A stretch of DNA of 17,886 nt from JAVBPT01 sp031549455 (GTDB taxonomy: Bacteria > Bacillota > Clostridia > Lachnospirales > JAKSVV01). Positions 1 to 7,207 of the stretch are shown piece by piece; the stretch's first letter is position 1, and each line of letters starts with the position of its first letter. The notes under the pieces were generated by a model. It did not search any database, was not told where the DNA came from, and worked only from the letters and a program-made list of their open reading frames with translations. Both the position numbers and the translations under genes were made by a program. The stretch covers positions 1 through 17,886 of the forward strand of contig JAVBPT010000017.1 in the NCBI GenBank assembly GCA_031549455.1. The letters are read 5' to 3'.

Positions 1-393
1 ATTCATAGATAGTACTTTGGATGTTATGAAAGATCGCTATCCATGATTATTTAAAAATATGCGGGTGCCTTCCCGACCTGGCTTGCACCTATACAGGTGA
101 AGATATTGCCAATCTCAGATAAATACAATGACTATGCAAAAGAAATCTATCATCGTCTGTTCGCCGAAGATATTCGTGTGGAAATGGATGAGCGAGCTGA
201 GAAAATCGGGTATAAAATCAGAGAAGCGCAACTAAAAAGAATCCCATATATGCTCATAGTTGGAGAGGAAGAAGAGAAGAACCACACCATTTCGATAAGA
301 CACAGAAGAGATGGGGACCTTGGAAGCCAATCACTTGACCCATTCGTTGCAAAGATCTGTAAGGAAATCAGAGATAGAACATTAGATGTATAG
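1..393 (+). pseudogene. thrS: 3' end of threonyl-tRNA synthetase, with in-frame stops at the window edge
   Basis: Threonyl-tRNA synthetase charges tRNA-Thr. Positions 55-393 encode an intact C-terminal anticodon-binding domain, with the family run AGAFPTWLAP at 61-90, then ILPISDKYNDY, KIGYKIREA and GDLG. The same frame continues to position 1 and still matches the family (IHR at 1-9, FG at 16-21, ER at 28-33, MII at 43-51, KYAGAF from 55). It is broken by TAG at 10-12 and TAA at 52-54, and several codons between them differ from the family pattern. A GTG at 97 opens the remaining frame, but no ribosome binding site precedes it. The gene is either a decayed copy or intact with base errors near a sequence edge. 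The thrS identity is secure; the pseudogene status is uncertain. The 5' part lies outside the window. Confidence 0.75.
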
Positions 394-430
394 TAAAAAG
401 GGAACTAACCGGTTTAGTTCCCTTTTTACT
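392..430. terminator. Bidirectional intrinsic terminator between thrS and the Nudix gene
   Basis: A perfect 17-bp inverted repeat (392-408 with 414-430) has a 5-base loop CCGGT. Its GC core is GGGAAC/GTTCCC, flanked by A and T runs, so it gives a hairpin with a U-tract on both strands. It sits between two convergent genes. The thrS stop at 391-393 and the Nudix stop at 426-428 both touch the stem. Confidence 0.93.
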
Positions 431-881
431 TATTATCTAACAAATTTAACTCTTTCATATTTTTATGTTCTTCTAATGCGATCAAATAATACTTCTTAAG
501 CCAACCCGGCATCTCAAAATTTTCAAGCTCCTCTGAGGTTAGCCAGTAATACTCATCATGTTCATAGCTCAGGCTCACATTGGTGGTTTGACAAGTACAT
601 AAATAGGTAATCACAGTAAGATGAATATGTGATTTGATCGCATCATACACACCAATCGGCTTTACAATGTTTACATGCAATCCTGTTTCTTCTTTGATTT
701 CTCTTCTTAATCCTTCCGTGTTCTTCTCAAAGAACTGAATGGCGCCGCCCGGCATATCTAGTTTGATATATTTGTTAATTTTAGTTGCATTCATTTCATG
801 ATCTGATTTTCTAAGGAGAAGTACTTTCCCATCCTTAATGATAACCGCCTTTACAACTAAGGAAAAGTTTCTTATGATCAT
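426..881 (-). CDS. Nudix hydrolase
   Basis: A 151-aa Nudix-superfamily protein that would hydrolyse a nucleoside diphosphate linked to another moiety. The Nudix box is complete at about residues 46-68: G, five residues, E, seven residues, then REIKEETGL. It supplies the metal-binding glutamates and sits after a strand carrying DMPGG. The substrate cannot be read from the sequence. The ATG at 879-881 overlaps the hslO stop in an ATGA junction, and AGGAGGG lies five bases upstream, so the gene should be translationally coupled to hslO and share its promoter. Its stop falls inside the shared terminator. Confidence 0.9.
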   Translation of the reverse strand: MIIRNFSLVVKAVIIKDGKVLLLRKSDHEMNATKINKYIKLDMPGGAIQFFEKNTEGLRREIKEETGLHVNIVKPIGVYDAIKSHIHLTVITYLCTCQTTNVSLSYEHDEYYWLTSEELENFEMPGWLKKYYLIALEEHKNMKELNLLDNK

Positions 882-1753
882 TCCAGCCCTCCTATTTCTT
901 TTAGCTTATCCCCATCGATAAGGTATTTTTTATTACAAAATTGGCAAGAAACCTCCACTTTTTGGTTGTTCTGAATAATCTCCTGCAAATCTTTAGCAGA
1001 AAGACTTGCCAGCGCAGTAGCGACCCTTTCGAGCGAACAGTTGCAGTGATAGCTTACCTCTCTTTGATCCAAAATTTTGTAGTCGATCTCTTTAAAGAGT
1101 TGTTTTAATATATCCTCGCACGTTTCCCCTTGATTAAAAAGGGTGGTGATGGAAGACAATTGTTCTAAATTTTTTTCTAGTCTGCCAACAATCTGTATAT
1201 CCGCATCCGGAAGAAGTGATAGAAAAAATCCACCCGCATGCTTAATCGATCCGTCTGTGTCTACCAATACTCCAAGTCCGACAGAGGATGGGGTTTGTTC
1301 AGATACAGCAAAATAATATGTAAAATCCTCTGCAATCTCTCCTGATACCAGTTCAATTGTGCCGCTATAAGGTGCTTTTAATCCCAAATCCTTTATAACA
1401 CTGAGACTCCCAGACCCAATCGCCGCCTTCACATTCAACTTTCCATTTTCATGAAACGGAACATCCACATTTGGATTGGCAATCGTTCCTTTAATCTCAA
1501 GCTTGCTATTTCCGACCGCAAGAATATTTCGAACAGGTCCGTCTCCTTTTATATTTACGGTGATCAAGTCCTTCTCACCTTTTAGGGTATAGCACATCAT
1601 GGAAACCATTGTGAGCGTCCGTCCTAGTGCGGCAGAAGCAGTGGGAGTGGTATCGTGAATCTTTCTCGCATTTTCCACCATCTCTTTTGTATAGCAAATG
1701 AGCACCCTTACATTTCCCGATACATCAGTCGCTGATAATAAATAATCATTCAT
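878..1753 (-). CDS. hslO: Hsp33 redox-regulated holdase chaperone
   Basis: A 291-aa cytosolic Hsp33. The family is a holdase that is inactive when reduced, with zinc bound, and active after oxidation and unfolding of its C-terminal switch. The N-terminal chaperone domain spans about 1-225. The switch carries all four zinc cysteines, Cys237 and Cys239 (CNC) and Cys270 and Cys273 (CQFC). The family motif region AGGFFLSLLPDA is at about residues 173-184. The length is normal. It is first in a two-gene unit with the Nudix gene and has its own promoter (1775-1803). AAAGGA precedes the ATG. It lies close to the hrcA-dnaK operon but on the opposite strand, and no CIRCE-like repeat is visible upstream. 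Confidence 0.96.
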   Translation of the reverse strand: MNDYLLSATDVSGNVRVLICYTKEMVENARKIHDTTPTASAALGRTLTMVSMMCYTLKGEKDLITVNIKGDGPVRNILAVGNSKLEIKGTIANPNVDVPFHENGKLNVKAAIGSGSLSVIKDLGLKAPYSGTIELVSGEIAEDFTYYFAVSEQTPSSVGLGVLVDTDGSIKHAGGFFLSLLPDADIQIVGRLEKNLEQLSSITTLFNQGETCEDILKQLFKEIDYKILDQREVSYHCNCSLERVATALASLSAKDLQEIIQNNQKVEVSCQFCNKKYLIDGDKLKEIGGLE

Positions 1754-1774
1754 AGTTTTGTCCTTTGGTAATAC

Positions 1775-1803
1775 ATTATACCTTTTTCATTCCCCAAAAG
1801 CAA
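1775..1803 (-). promoter_or_regulatory. Sigma-A type promoter of hslO
   Basis: On the minus strand, TTGCTT (1798-1803), a 17-base spacer and a perfect TATAAT (1775-1780) lie about 22 bases before the hslO start codon. The -35 matches consensus at four of six bases at most. It is arranged divergently from the promoter at 1814-1842. Confidence 0.65.
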
Positions 1804-1813
1804 GGCAAAACTA

Positions 1814-1842
1814 TTTACAATTTCTGTAATATGCGTTATAAT
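1814..1842 (+). promoter_or_regulatory. Sigma-A type promoter of the 165-aa gene
   Basis: TTTACA (1814-1819), a 17-base spacer and TATAAT (1837-1842) are close to consensus. Transcription would start near 1849, which places the real start codon at 1870 and rules out an in-frame start further upstream at 1765. Confidence 0.75.
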
Positions 1843-1869
1843 GATGAGAATATAAAACGGAGAAATAAG

Positions 1870-2367
1870 ATGAAAAAAGACTTTATAAGGCTTAAAATCA
1901 ACGATCTATCAGCAAATTCAATTGTTCTGTTTACAGCAAAAATAATGAAAGACGGCTTCCTATTTGATTATTATAATACCAAAAATACCGGGAAAGAAAG
2001 GCTAGCATTCTTTTATAATTATTACGGAAGGGATATCAAGAATGTACGAGCGCTAGAATATCATCTCACCTCATCCGATGGTGTGTACCAAAAAAAATTC
2101 CATCTCGAACACGATCCAACTCTACATGACTATGTATACGCAGACTCTAGTGGTCTACGCTGTATGGACTGCACAATGGAAAATGGTATTCAGTTAGCAG
2201 AAGAAGCATTTTGTAGCGAAGAAATAAAGAGCGTAATGAGCAAAGTTAGTAGTTATTTAAACCATCCTGTACAAATTTCAAAACGTGAAGAACTGCAAGC
2301 ATTTAATCCTGAATTAACTACCTTTTTATGTGATCCATACCCAGAAACCGATGCAGAATTCGAATAA
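1870..2367 (+). CDS. Unrecognised 165-aa protein
   Basis: I do not recognise this family. The chosen start is the ATG at 1870, preceded by GGAG at 1859-1862 and a promoter at 1814-1842; the same frame is open back to 1765 but lies upstream of the promoter. The protein appears soluble, with no signal peptide or membrane segment. It is rich in aromatic residues (FFYNYYG), has one CMDC motif at about residues 97-100 that might bind metal or form a disulfide, and ends in an acidic tail (ETDAEFE). It is a single-gene unit closed by the AT-rich hairpin at 2385-2414. Its placement between hslO and hrcA gives no firm functional clue. Confidence 0.75.
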   Translation: MKKDFIRLKINDLSANSIVLFTAKIMKDGFLFDYYNTKNTGKERLAFFYNYYGRDIKNVRALEYHLTSSDGVYQKKFHLEHDPTLHDYVYADSSGLRCMDCTMENGIQLAEEAFCSEEIKSVMSKVSSYLNHPVQISKREELQAFNPELTTFLCDPYPETDAEFE

Positions 2368-2384
2368 AAAGTGAATGTGTGATT

Positions 2385-2417
2385 AAAATAATATATTTTA
2401 AAATATATTATTTTTTT
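2385..2417 (+). terminator. All-AT palindromic terminator before hrcA
   Basis: A perfect 30-base palindrome (2385-2399 with 2400-2414) is made only of A and T and runs into a T stretch ending at 2417. It ends the upstream gene and stops two bases before the hrcA -35 box. With no GC pairs it would be a weak hairpin. It could also act as an AT-rich upstream promoter element. Confidence 0.6.
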
Positions 2418-2418
2418 A

Positions 2419-2447
2419 TTGACAGAATAAAAAACATATGGTATAAA
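2419..2447 (+). promoter_or_regulatory. Sigma-A promoter of the hrcA-grpE-dnaK-dnaJ operon
   Basis: A perfect TTGACA (2419-2424), a 17-base spacer and TATAAA (2442-2447) form a near-consensus promoter. The CIRCE operator begins five bases later and would cover the transcription start, as expected for HrcA repression. Confidence 0.93.
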
Positions 2448-2451
2448 TCTA

Positions 2452-2478
2452 TTAGCACTCCAAAACAATGAGTGCTAA
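2452..2478 (+). promoter_or_regulatory. CIRCE operator bound by HrcA
   Basis: TTAGCACTC (2452-2460), nine spacer bases and GAGTGCTAA (2470-2478) match the canonical CIRCE element exactly. It lies between the -10 box and the hrcA ribosome binding site. HrcA bound here represses the operon, and heat relieves this through HrcA's dependence on GroEL. No second copy is visible in the window. Confidence 0.98.
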
Positions 2479-2498
2479 TATAAAAAGGAAGTGAGCAA

Positions 2499-3536
2499 AT
2501 GAAGCTTGATGAAAGGAAAATCAAGATTCTCGAAGCCATTATCAATGACTATATTAAGACGGCAGAACCGGTTGGTTCGAGAACCATTGTTAAAAAATAT
2601 GATATGGGTATTAGTTCCGCCACCATTCGTAATGAGATGGCTGATCTTGAGGATCTCGGCTTGATTGTCCAACCACACACCTCATCTGGTAGAATTCCAT
2701 CTGATGAAGGTTACAGATTATATGTAGACCAATTATCCAAAAATGGTAAAATTGATAAAAAAACGATTCAGCAAATACGAGAACTATTTAAACGTTCTTA
2801 TAACAGTCTGGATAATCTGATCAAGGATTTGTCGGGTCTGGTTTCCTATTTGACTAAATATCCAACCATTGTTTCAAAACCACACTCTAAGAAATCTACC
2901 ATTAAATATATTCAACTTTTGTCAATCGATATTGATTCTGTACTACTAATTACGGTGATCAATAGAGACGTGGTCAAAAATAATCTGATTAAGACAGACT
3001 TTTCATTAACTCAAGAAACACTCGACATGATCACAGGAATTTTAAACCAAAGCCTGGATGAACGAACATTAGAGGAAATTAATCTGGACTTAATTGCAAA
3101 TGTTAAGCATAAACTTGGAAAATATATGGCCATACTCGATCCCGTCCTCGAGATTATCTCAAATTTGATTAATGAGATCGATCAACCCGAATATTATACT
3201 TCTGGCATCACCAACATCTTAGACTACCCTGAATTTAATGATGCAAGTGCTGCCAAAGATCTGATTGATATTATTCAAGATAATTCTCTACTACCACAAC
3301 TCATTCAGCAAGAACTGAATGGCGAAAAAGACGTGGTGATTCGAATCGGAAAAGAGAACGAATATAAAGAAATTAAGGATTGTAGCTTGATCACCTGCCG
3401 ATATGAAATTGATGGAGATCGTCAGGGTCTCATTTCAATTATCGGTCCACGAAGGATGGATTACAGCACAACCCTCTCTCTTCTTCAAACTATCACGGAG
3501 GAGATGAGCAAATATGTAAAGGAAGGAAAAACGTAA
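2499..3536 (+). CDS. hrcA: Heat-inducible transcription repressor HrcA
   Basis: A 345-aa HrcA, the repressor of class I heat-shock genes. The N-terminal winged helix spans about residues 1-75, with a recognition region including SSATIRNEMADLEDLGLI (39-56) and the family signature TSSGRIPSDEGYR (61-73). The rest is the GAF-like and dimerisation part. The length is normal. AAAGGAAG precedes the ATG. HrcA binds the CIRCE site at 2452-2478 just ahead of its own gene, so the operon is autoregulated. It is the first gene, and grpE starts one base after its stop. Confidence 0.98.
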   Translation: MKLDERKIKILEAIINDYIKTAEPVGSRTIVKKYDMGISSATIRNEMADLEDLGLIVQPHTSSGRIPSDEGYRLYVDQLSKNGKIDKKTIQQIRELFKRSYNSLDNLIKDLSGLVSYLTKYPTIVSKPHSKKSTIKYIQLLSIDIDSVLLITVINRDVVKNNLIKTDFSLTQETLDMITGILNQSLDERTLEEINLDLIANVKHKLGKYMAILDPVLEIISNLINEIDQPEYYTSGITNILDYPEFNDASAAKDLIDIIQDNSLLPQLIQQELNGEKDVVIRIGKENEYKEIKDCSLITCRYEIDGDRQGLISIIGPRRMDYSTTLSLLQTITEEMSKYVKEGKT

Positions 3537-3537
3537 G

Positions 3538-4107
3538 ATGAGTGAACAAAAGGATGTTCTAAACGATGCAGTCGAACAAATTAAGGAAAATCAAAAGAAT
3601 GCAAATAAAGAAAATGAGCAAGAGGTCAAAGAGGCAATTTTGGATCTCCAAAAGCTTTTGGACCAGAAAGAGGGCGAATGTAATAGCCACATGGATAAAC
3701 TTTTACGTACGATGGCTGAATACGACAATTTTAGAAAACGGACCACTAAAGAAAAAGCAGACATGTATGATAAAGGCGTGATGGATACCGTCACCAAATT
3801 TTTAACAGTCGTGGACACCTGTGACCGTGCATTAGGCCAAATCAGGATGGAGGAGTTGACAGACGAACAAAAAGCAATTTATGATGGTGTAGTCATGATG
3901 CAAAATGAGTTTGGCAAAATCTTTGCCGAACTTGGTGTGGAAATGGTTTTGGCGCTGGGCGAATCATTTAACCCAGAGGTACATAATGCGGTAGCACATG
4001 AAGAAAATAAAGAATTTCCCGAAAACCAAATTGTGGAGGAGTTTCAAAAGGGATATAAATATAATGATAAAGTGATTCGACCTAGTATGGTCAAAGTTGT
4101 AAATTAG
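3538..4107 (+). CDS. grpE: Nucleotide exchange factor GrpE
   Basis: A 189-aa GrpE, which releases ADP from DnaK to reset the chaperone cycle. The N-terminal part is charged and forms the long dimerising coiled coil (about 10-70), followed by the family run AEYDNFRKR (about residues 61-69). The C-terminal beta domain ends with VIRPSMVKV, typical of the family. One base separates its ATG from the hrcA stop. Its ribosome binding site (GGAAGG) lies inside the end of hrcA, so translation of the two is probably coupled. Confidence 0.98.
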   Translation: MSEQKDVLNDAVEQIKENQKNANKENEQEVKEAILDLQKLLDQKEGECNSHMDKLLRTMAEYDNFRKRTTKEKADMYDKGVMDTVTKFLTVVDTCDRALGQIRMEELTDEQKAIYDGVVMMQNEFGKIFAELGVEMVLALGESFNPEVHNAVAHEENKEFPENQIVEEFQKGYKYNDKVIRPSMVKVVN

Positions 4108-4118
4108 GAGGAAAAAAA

Positions 4119-5972
4119 ATGGGAAAAATTATAGGAATCGATTTAGGAACAACCAATAGCTGTCTTGCTGTAATGGAAGGTGGCAAACCGGTTGTAATAG
4201 CAAATGCAGAAGGAATAAGAACCACCCCCTCTGTCGTAGCTTTTACAAAGTCAGGAGAAAGACTGGTGGGAGAGGCTGCAAAGCGTCAGGCTGTAACCAA
4301 TCCAGACAATACAGTCGCTTCTATTAAAACACATATGGGTTCAGATTATAAGGTCAATATTAATGATAAAAAATATTCACCGCAAGAAATCTCTGCAATG
4401 ATTTTACAAAAATTAAAGCAAGATGCGGAAAGCTACCTTGGCGGAGCAGTTAATGAAGCAGTAATCACTGTTCCTGCTTATTTCACCGATAGCCAACGTC
4501 AGGCTACAAAAGATGCCGGAAAAATTGCCGGACTAGATGTAAAGAGAATTATTAATGAACCAACCGCGGCAGCGCTTGCCTATGGTCTTGACAATGAGCA
4601 TGAACAAAAGATTATGGTGTATGACCTTGGCGGCGGAACTTTTGATGTTTCCGTAATCGAAATTGGAGACGGTGTCATTGAAGTGCTTGCAACAAGTGGA
4701 AACAATCACCTAGGAGGCGATGATTTCGATAAACGCGCTATGGATTATATCGTGGCTGAATTTAAATCTAAAGAAGGAATTGATTTAAGTAGCGATAAAG
4801 TGGCGATGCAAAGAGTAAGAGAAGCAGCTGAGAAGGCAAAGAAAGAACTATCCAGCAGCACCACAACCAACATCAATCTACCATTTATCACAGCCAATCA
4901 GGACGGCCCAAAACACTTAGACATTACACTAACAAAAGCAAAGTTTGAGGATTTAATTAAAGATTTGATAGAATCAACCAAAATACCAGTACAAAATGCT
5001 TTAAAGGATGCTGGATTGTCCGCATCCGAGTTAACCAAGGTGCTCCTTGTTGGTGGATCCACAAGAATCCCAAAAGTGCAAGAGCTTGTAAAAGAACTAA
5101 CCGGAAAAGAACCATTTAAAGGCATTAACCCAGATGAGTGTGTTGCGGTTGGAGCAGCGATACAAGCCGGAAAACTTTCAGGGGAAGCGGGCGCAGGAGA
5201 AATTCTCCTTCTGGATGTAACCCCACTGTCTCTTGGAATCGAAACACTTGGAGGCGTATTCACCAAACTAATTGATAGAAACACCACCATTCCAACAAAG
5301 AAGAGTCAAGTATTCTCTACCGCAGCGGATAACCAACCCGCTGTCGATATTATGGTTTACCAGGGTGAACGATCCATTGCGAGAGATAATAAACTCCTTG
5401 GGAACTTTAAATTAGACGGCATCCCACCAGCACCGCGTGGCATCCCACAGATTGAGGTGACATTCGATATTGATGCCAATGGAATTGTAAATGTTTTTGC
5501 GAAGGATCTTGGAACAGGAAAAGAACAACGTATTACCATTACGGCAAGCACAAACCTTTCAGATGCGGATATCGAAAAAGCCGTAAAAGAGGCTGAAAGT
5601 TTTGCAGAGCAAGATAAGAAGAAGAAGGAAAAGATCGATGTACGAAATGATGCAGACTCCATGGTATTCCAAACCGAAAAAACGCTGAATGAATTAAAAG
5701 ACAAGATTACCGAATCCGATAAAAACACATTAGAAGAAAAGCTAAAAGTTTTAAAAGACATTTTAGAAAAAAATCCAATTGATAATGTGCGGGATGAGGA
5801 TGTAGAAAGCATTAAAAAAGCTAAAGAAGATCTAACCACTGCTTTTGGGGAGGTTTCCACAAAAATATATCAAAATGCGCAAACAGCAGCTGGTACAGAG
5901 AATGCCGAACAGGCTGGTAGTCCTACGCCGGACGATGTAGTGGACGCCGATTATAAAGAGGTAAAAGAATAA
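4119..5972 (+). CDS. dnaK: Hsp70 chaperone DnaK
   Basis: A 617-aa Hsp70. The ATPase domain (about 1-355) carries the phosphate-1 motif GIDLGTTNSC near the N-terminus, the phosphate-2 motif DLGGGTFDVS at about 169-178, and an adenosine motif around LLVGGSTRIP. The linker and start of the substrate-binding domain show LLLDVTPLSLGIETLGG. The lid is helical and the tail ends in an acidic run similar to other DnaK proteins. A strong site (AGGAGG) lies before the ATG, 11 bases after grpE. The length is normal and nothing is missing. It works with GrpE upstream and DnaJ downstream. Confidence 0.99.
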   Translation: MGKIIGIDLGTTNSCLAVMEGGKPVVIANAEGIRTTPSVVAFTKSGERLVGEAAKRQAVTNPDNTVASIKTHMGSDYKVNINDKKYSPQEISAMILQKLKQDAESYLGGAVNEAVITVPAYFTDSQRQATKDAGKIAGLDVKRIINEPTAAALAYGLDNEHEQKIMVYDLGGGTFDVSVIEIGDGVIEVLATSGNNHLGGDDFDKRAMDYIVAEFKSKEGIDLSSDKVAMQRVREAAEKAKKELSSSTTTNINLPFITANQDGPKHLDITLTKAKFEDLIKDLIESTKIPVQNALKDAGLSASELTKVLLVGGSTRIPKVQELVKELTGKEPFKGINPDECVAVGAAIQAGKLSGEAGAGEILLLDVTPLSLGIETLGGVFTKLIDRNTTIPTKKSQVFSTAADNQPAVDIMVYQGERSIARDNKLLGNFKLDGIPPAPRGIPQIEVTFDIDANGIVNVFAKDLGTGKEQRITITASTNLSDADIEKAVKEAESFAEQDKKKKEKIDVRNDADSMVFQTEKTLNELKDKITESDKNTLEEKLKVLKDILEKNPIDNVRDEDVESIKKAKEDLTTAFGEVSTKIYQNAQTAAGTENAEQAGSPTPDDVVDADYKEVKE

Positions 5973-5980
5973 ATAAGACT

Positions 5981-6006
5981 GATGTCAGAGTGCATACTCT
6001 GACATC
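5981..6006 (+). promoter_or_regulatory. Perfect intergenic hairpin between dnaK and dnaJ
   Basis: GATGTCAGAGT (5981-5991), loop GCAT and ACTCTGACATC (5996-6006) form an 11-bp perfect stem starting eight bases after the dnaK stop. No T-tract follows, so it is not a standard terminator. It may be an mRNA stability or processing element that makes dnaK and dnaJ levels differ. It ends shortly before the dnaJ ribosome binding site. Confidence 0.7.
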
Positions 6007-6024
6007 GCTATGAGGAGAACAAAC

Positions 6025-7149
6025 GTGGCAAGCAAAGATTATTATAAAACATTAGGAATAGAAAAGAATGCAAGTGATGAGGAGATCAAAAAGGCTTTTA
6101 GAAAGCTTGCTAAACAGTACCACCCTGACTCCAATAAAGATAACAAAGAAGCTGAACAAAAATTTAAGGACATCAATGAAGCCTATGAGGTTTTGAGTGA
6201 TAAAAGTAAACGTAGCACATATGACCAATTTGGTTCAGATGCTTTCACTAATGGTGGTGGCGGAGCAGGCGGTTTTTCAGGTTTCTCTGGATTTTCAGGT
6301 TTTTCGGATGCCTATGATATTTTCGGAGAGCTTTTTGGAAGACGTCAACAACGGGGACCAATGCGTGGTCAAGACGTACACATGAGAATGCAAATCGATT
6401 TCCTAGAAGCCGTGTTTGGTGTCACCAAAAAGATCAATGTACCTATTTATGAAACCTGTCATAAGTGTGATGGAACTGGCGCCAAGCCAGGAAGTTCGAC
6501 TGAAAAATGTCGTACCTGTAATGGTCAAGGAGAGGTCCGTCAAACCAGGCAAACCTTGTTTGGGAATATGACCAACATCGTAACTTGCCCAGATTGTGAT
6601 GGGACCGGTGAGATTATAAAAGAAAAATGTAGCTATTGTAACGGAAACGGAAGAATAAAAGAAAATAAAGTAATCGAAGTGGACGTTCCTTGCGGAATTT
6701 CGGATGGTCAAACCATCCGAATGCAAGGAAAAGGAGAAGCAGGTGATAAAAACGCTCCAAATGGAGATTTATTGATTACCATCTATGTAAAAGAACATGA
6801 ACTCTTTGAGCGTGAAGGGACTGATATCTATTGCGAAATGCCAATTTCATTTGTGGATGCAACACTTGGTGCCACACTCGTGGTTCCAACTGTCGACGGA
6901 AAAGTGGAATACACCATTAAAGAAGGAACGCAAACAGGAACAAAGTTCAGACTAAGAGGAAAGGGTGTTCCCAGTCTGCGAAATAAAAATATTCGCGGAG
7001 ACCAATATGTTATTGTAAAAGTGGAGGTTCCTACCAAGCTCACCTCAAAACAGAAAGAGCTTTTAAAAAGTTTTAATGAGGAATCCAGTGAGGATACCTA
7101 TCAAACAAAGAAAAAGTTTCTGAATACCATTAAAAAACTATTCAGTTAA
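6025..7149 (+). CDS. dnaJ: J-domain co-chaperone DnaJ
   Basis: A 374-aa class A DnaJ that stimulates DnaK ATPase and delivers substrates. The J domain (about 1-68) has HPD at 33-35. A Gly/Phe region includes four tandem GFS units (about 83-94). Four zinc-binding CxxCxGxG repeats start at Cys145, Cys162, Cys188 and Cys202, and the C-terminal substrate-binding domain is complete. I chose the GTG at 6025, giving MASKDYYKTLG: it has GAGGAG upstream at a normal distance, and the in-frame ATG at 6010 overlaps that site. No terminator is visible after its stop, so transcription may continue into the deacetylase-like gene. Confidence 0.97.
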   Translation: MASKDYYKTLGIEKNASDEEIKKAFRKLAKQYHPDSNKDNKEAEQKFKDINEAYEVLSDKSKRSTYDQFGSDAFTNGGGGAGGFSGFSGFSGFSDAYDIFGELFGRRQQRGPMRGQDVHMRMQIDFLEAVFGVTKKINVPIYETCHKCDGTGAKPGSSTEKCRTCNGQGEVRQTRQTLFGNMTNIVTCPDCDGTGEIIKEKCSYCNGNGRIKENKVIEVDVPCGISDGQTIRMQGKGEAGDKNAPNGDLLITIYVKEHELFEREGTDIYCEMPISFVDATLGATLVVPTVDGKVEYTIKEGTQTGTKFRLRGKGVPSLRNKNIRGDQYVIVKVEVPTKLTSKQKELLKSFNEESSEDTYQTKKKFLNTIKKLFS

Positions 7150-7207
7150 GGCATAATCTTCTTATTTTGACATATAGTTTAGTATGCAATCTTATGTGGA
7201 GCGTACG

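Noticed and set aside
1765..1869. An N-terminal extension of the 165-aa gene to the ATG at 1765
   Set aside because: It lies upstream of the promoter at 1814-1842 and overlaps the hslO leader.
4898..5860. Long open frames on the minus strand opposite dnaK (4898-5290 and 5357-5860)
   Set aside because: They are shadows of a highly conserved gene, rich in Ser, and have no ribosome binding sites or family motifs.
6010..6024. An ATG start for dnaJ at 6010
   Set aside because: The codon overlaps the GAGGAG ribosome binding site; GTG at 6025 gives the standard DnaJ N-terminus.
6271..6306. A tandem repeat of 9-base units in dnaJ
   Set aside because: It encodes four GFS units of the normal Gly/Phe region, so it is not a separate element.
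7167..7195. A promoter for the deacetylase-like gene beginning with TTGACA
   Set aside because: The -10 partner at the right distance is poor, and the predicted transcript start would remove the ribosome binding site.
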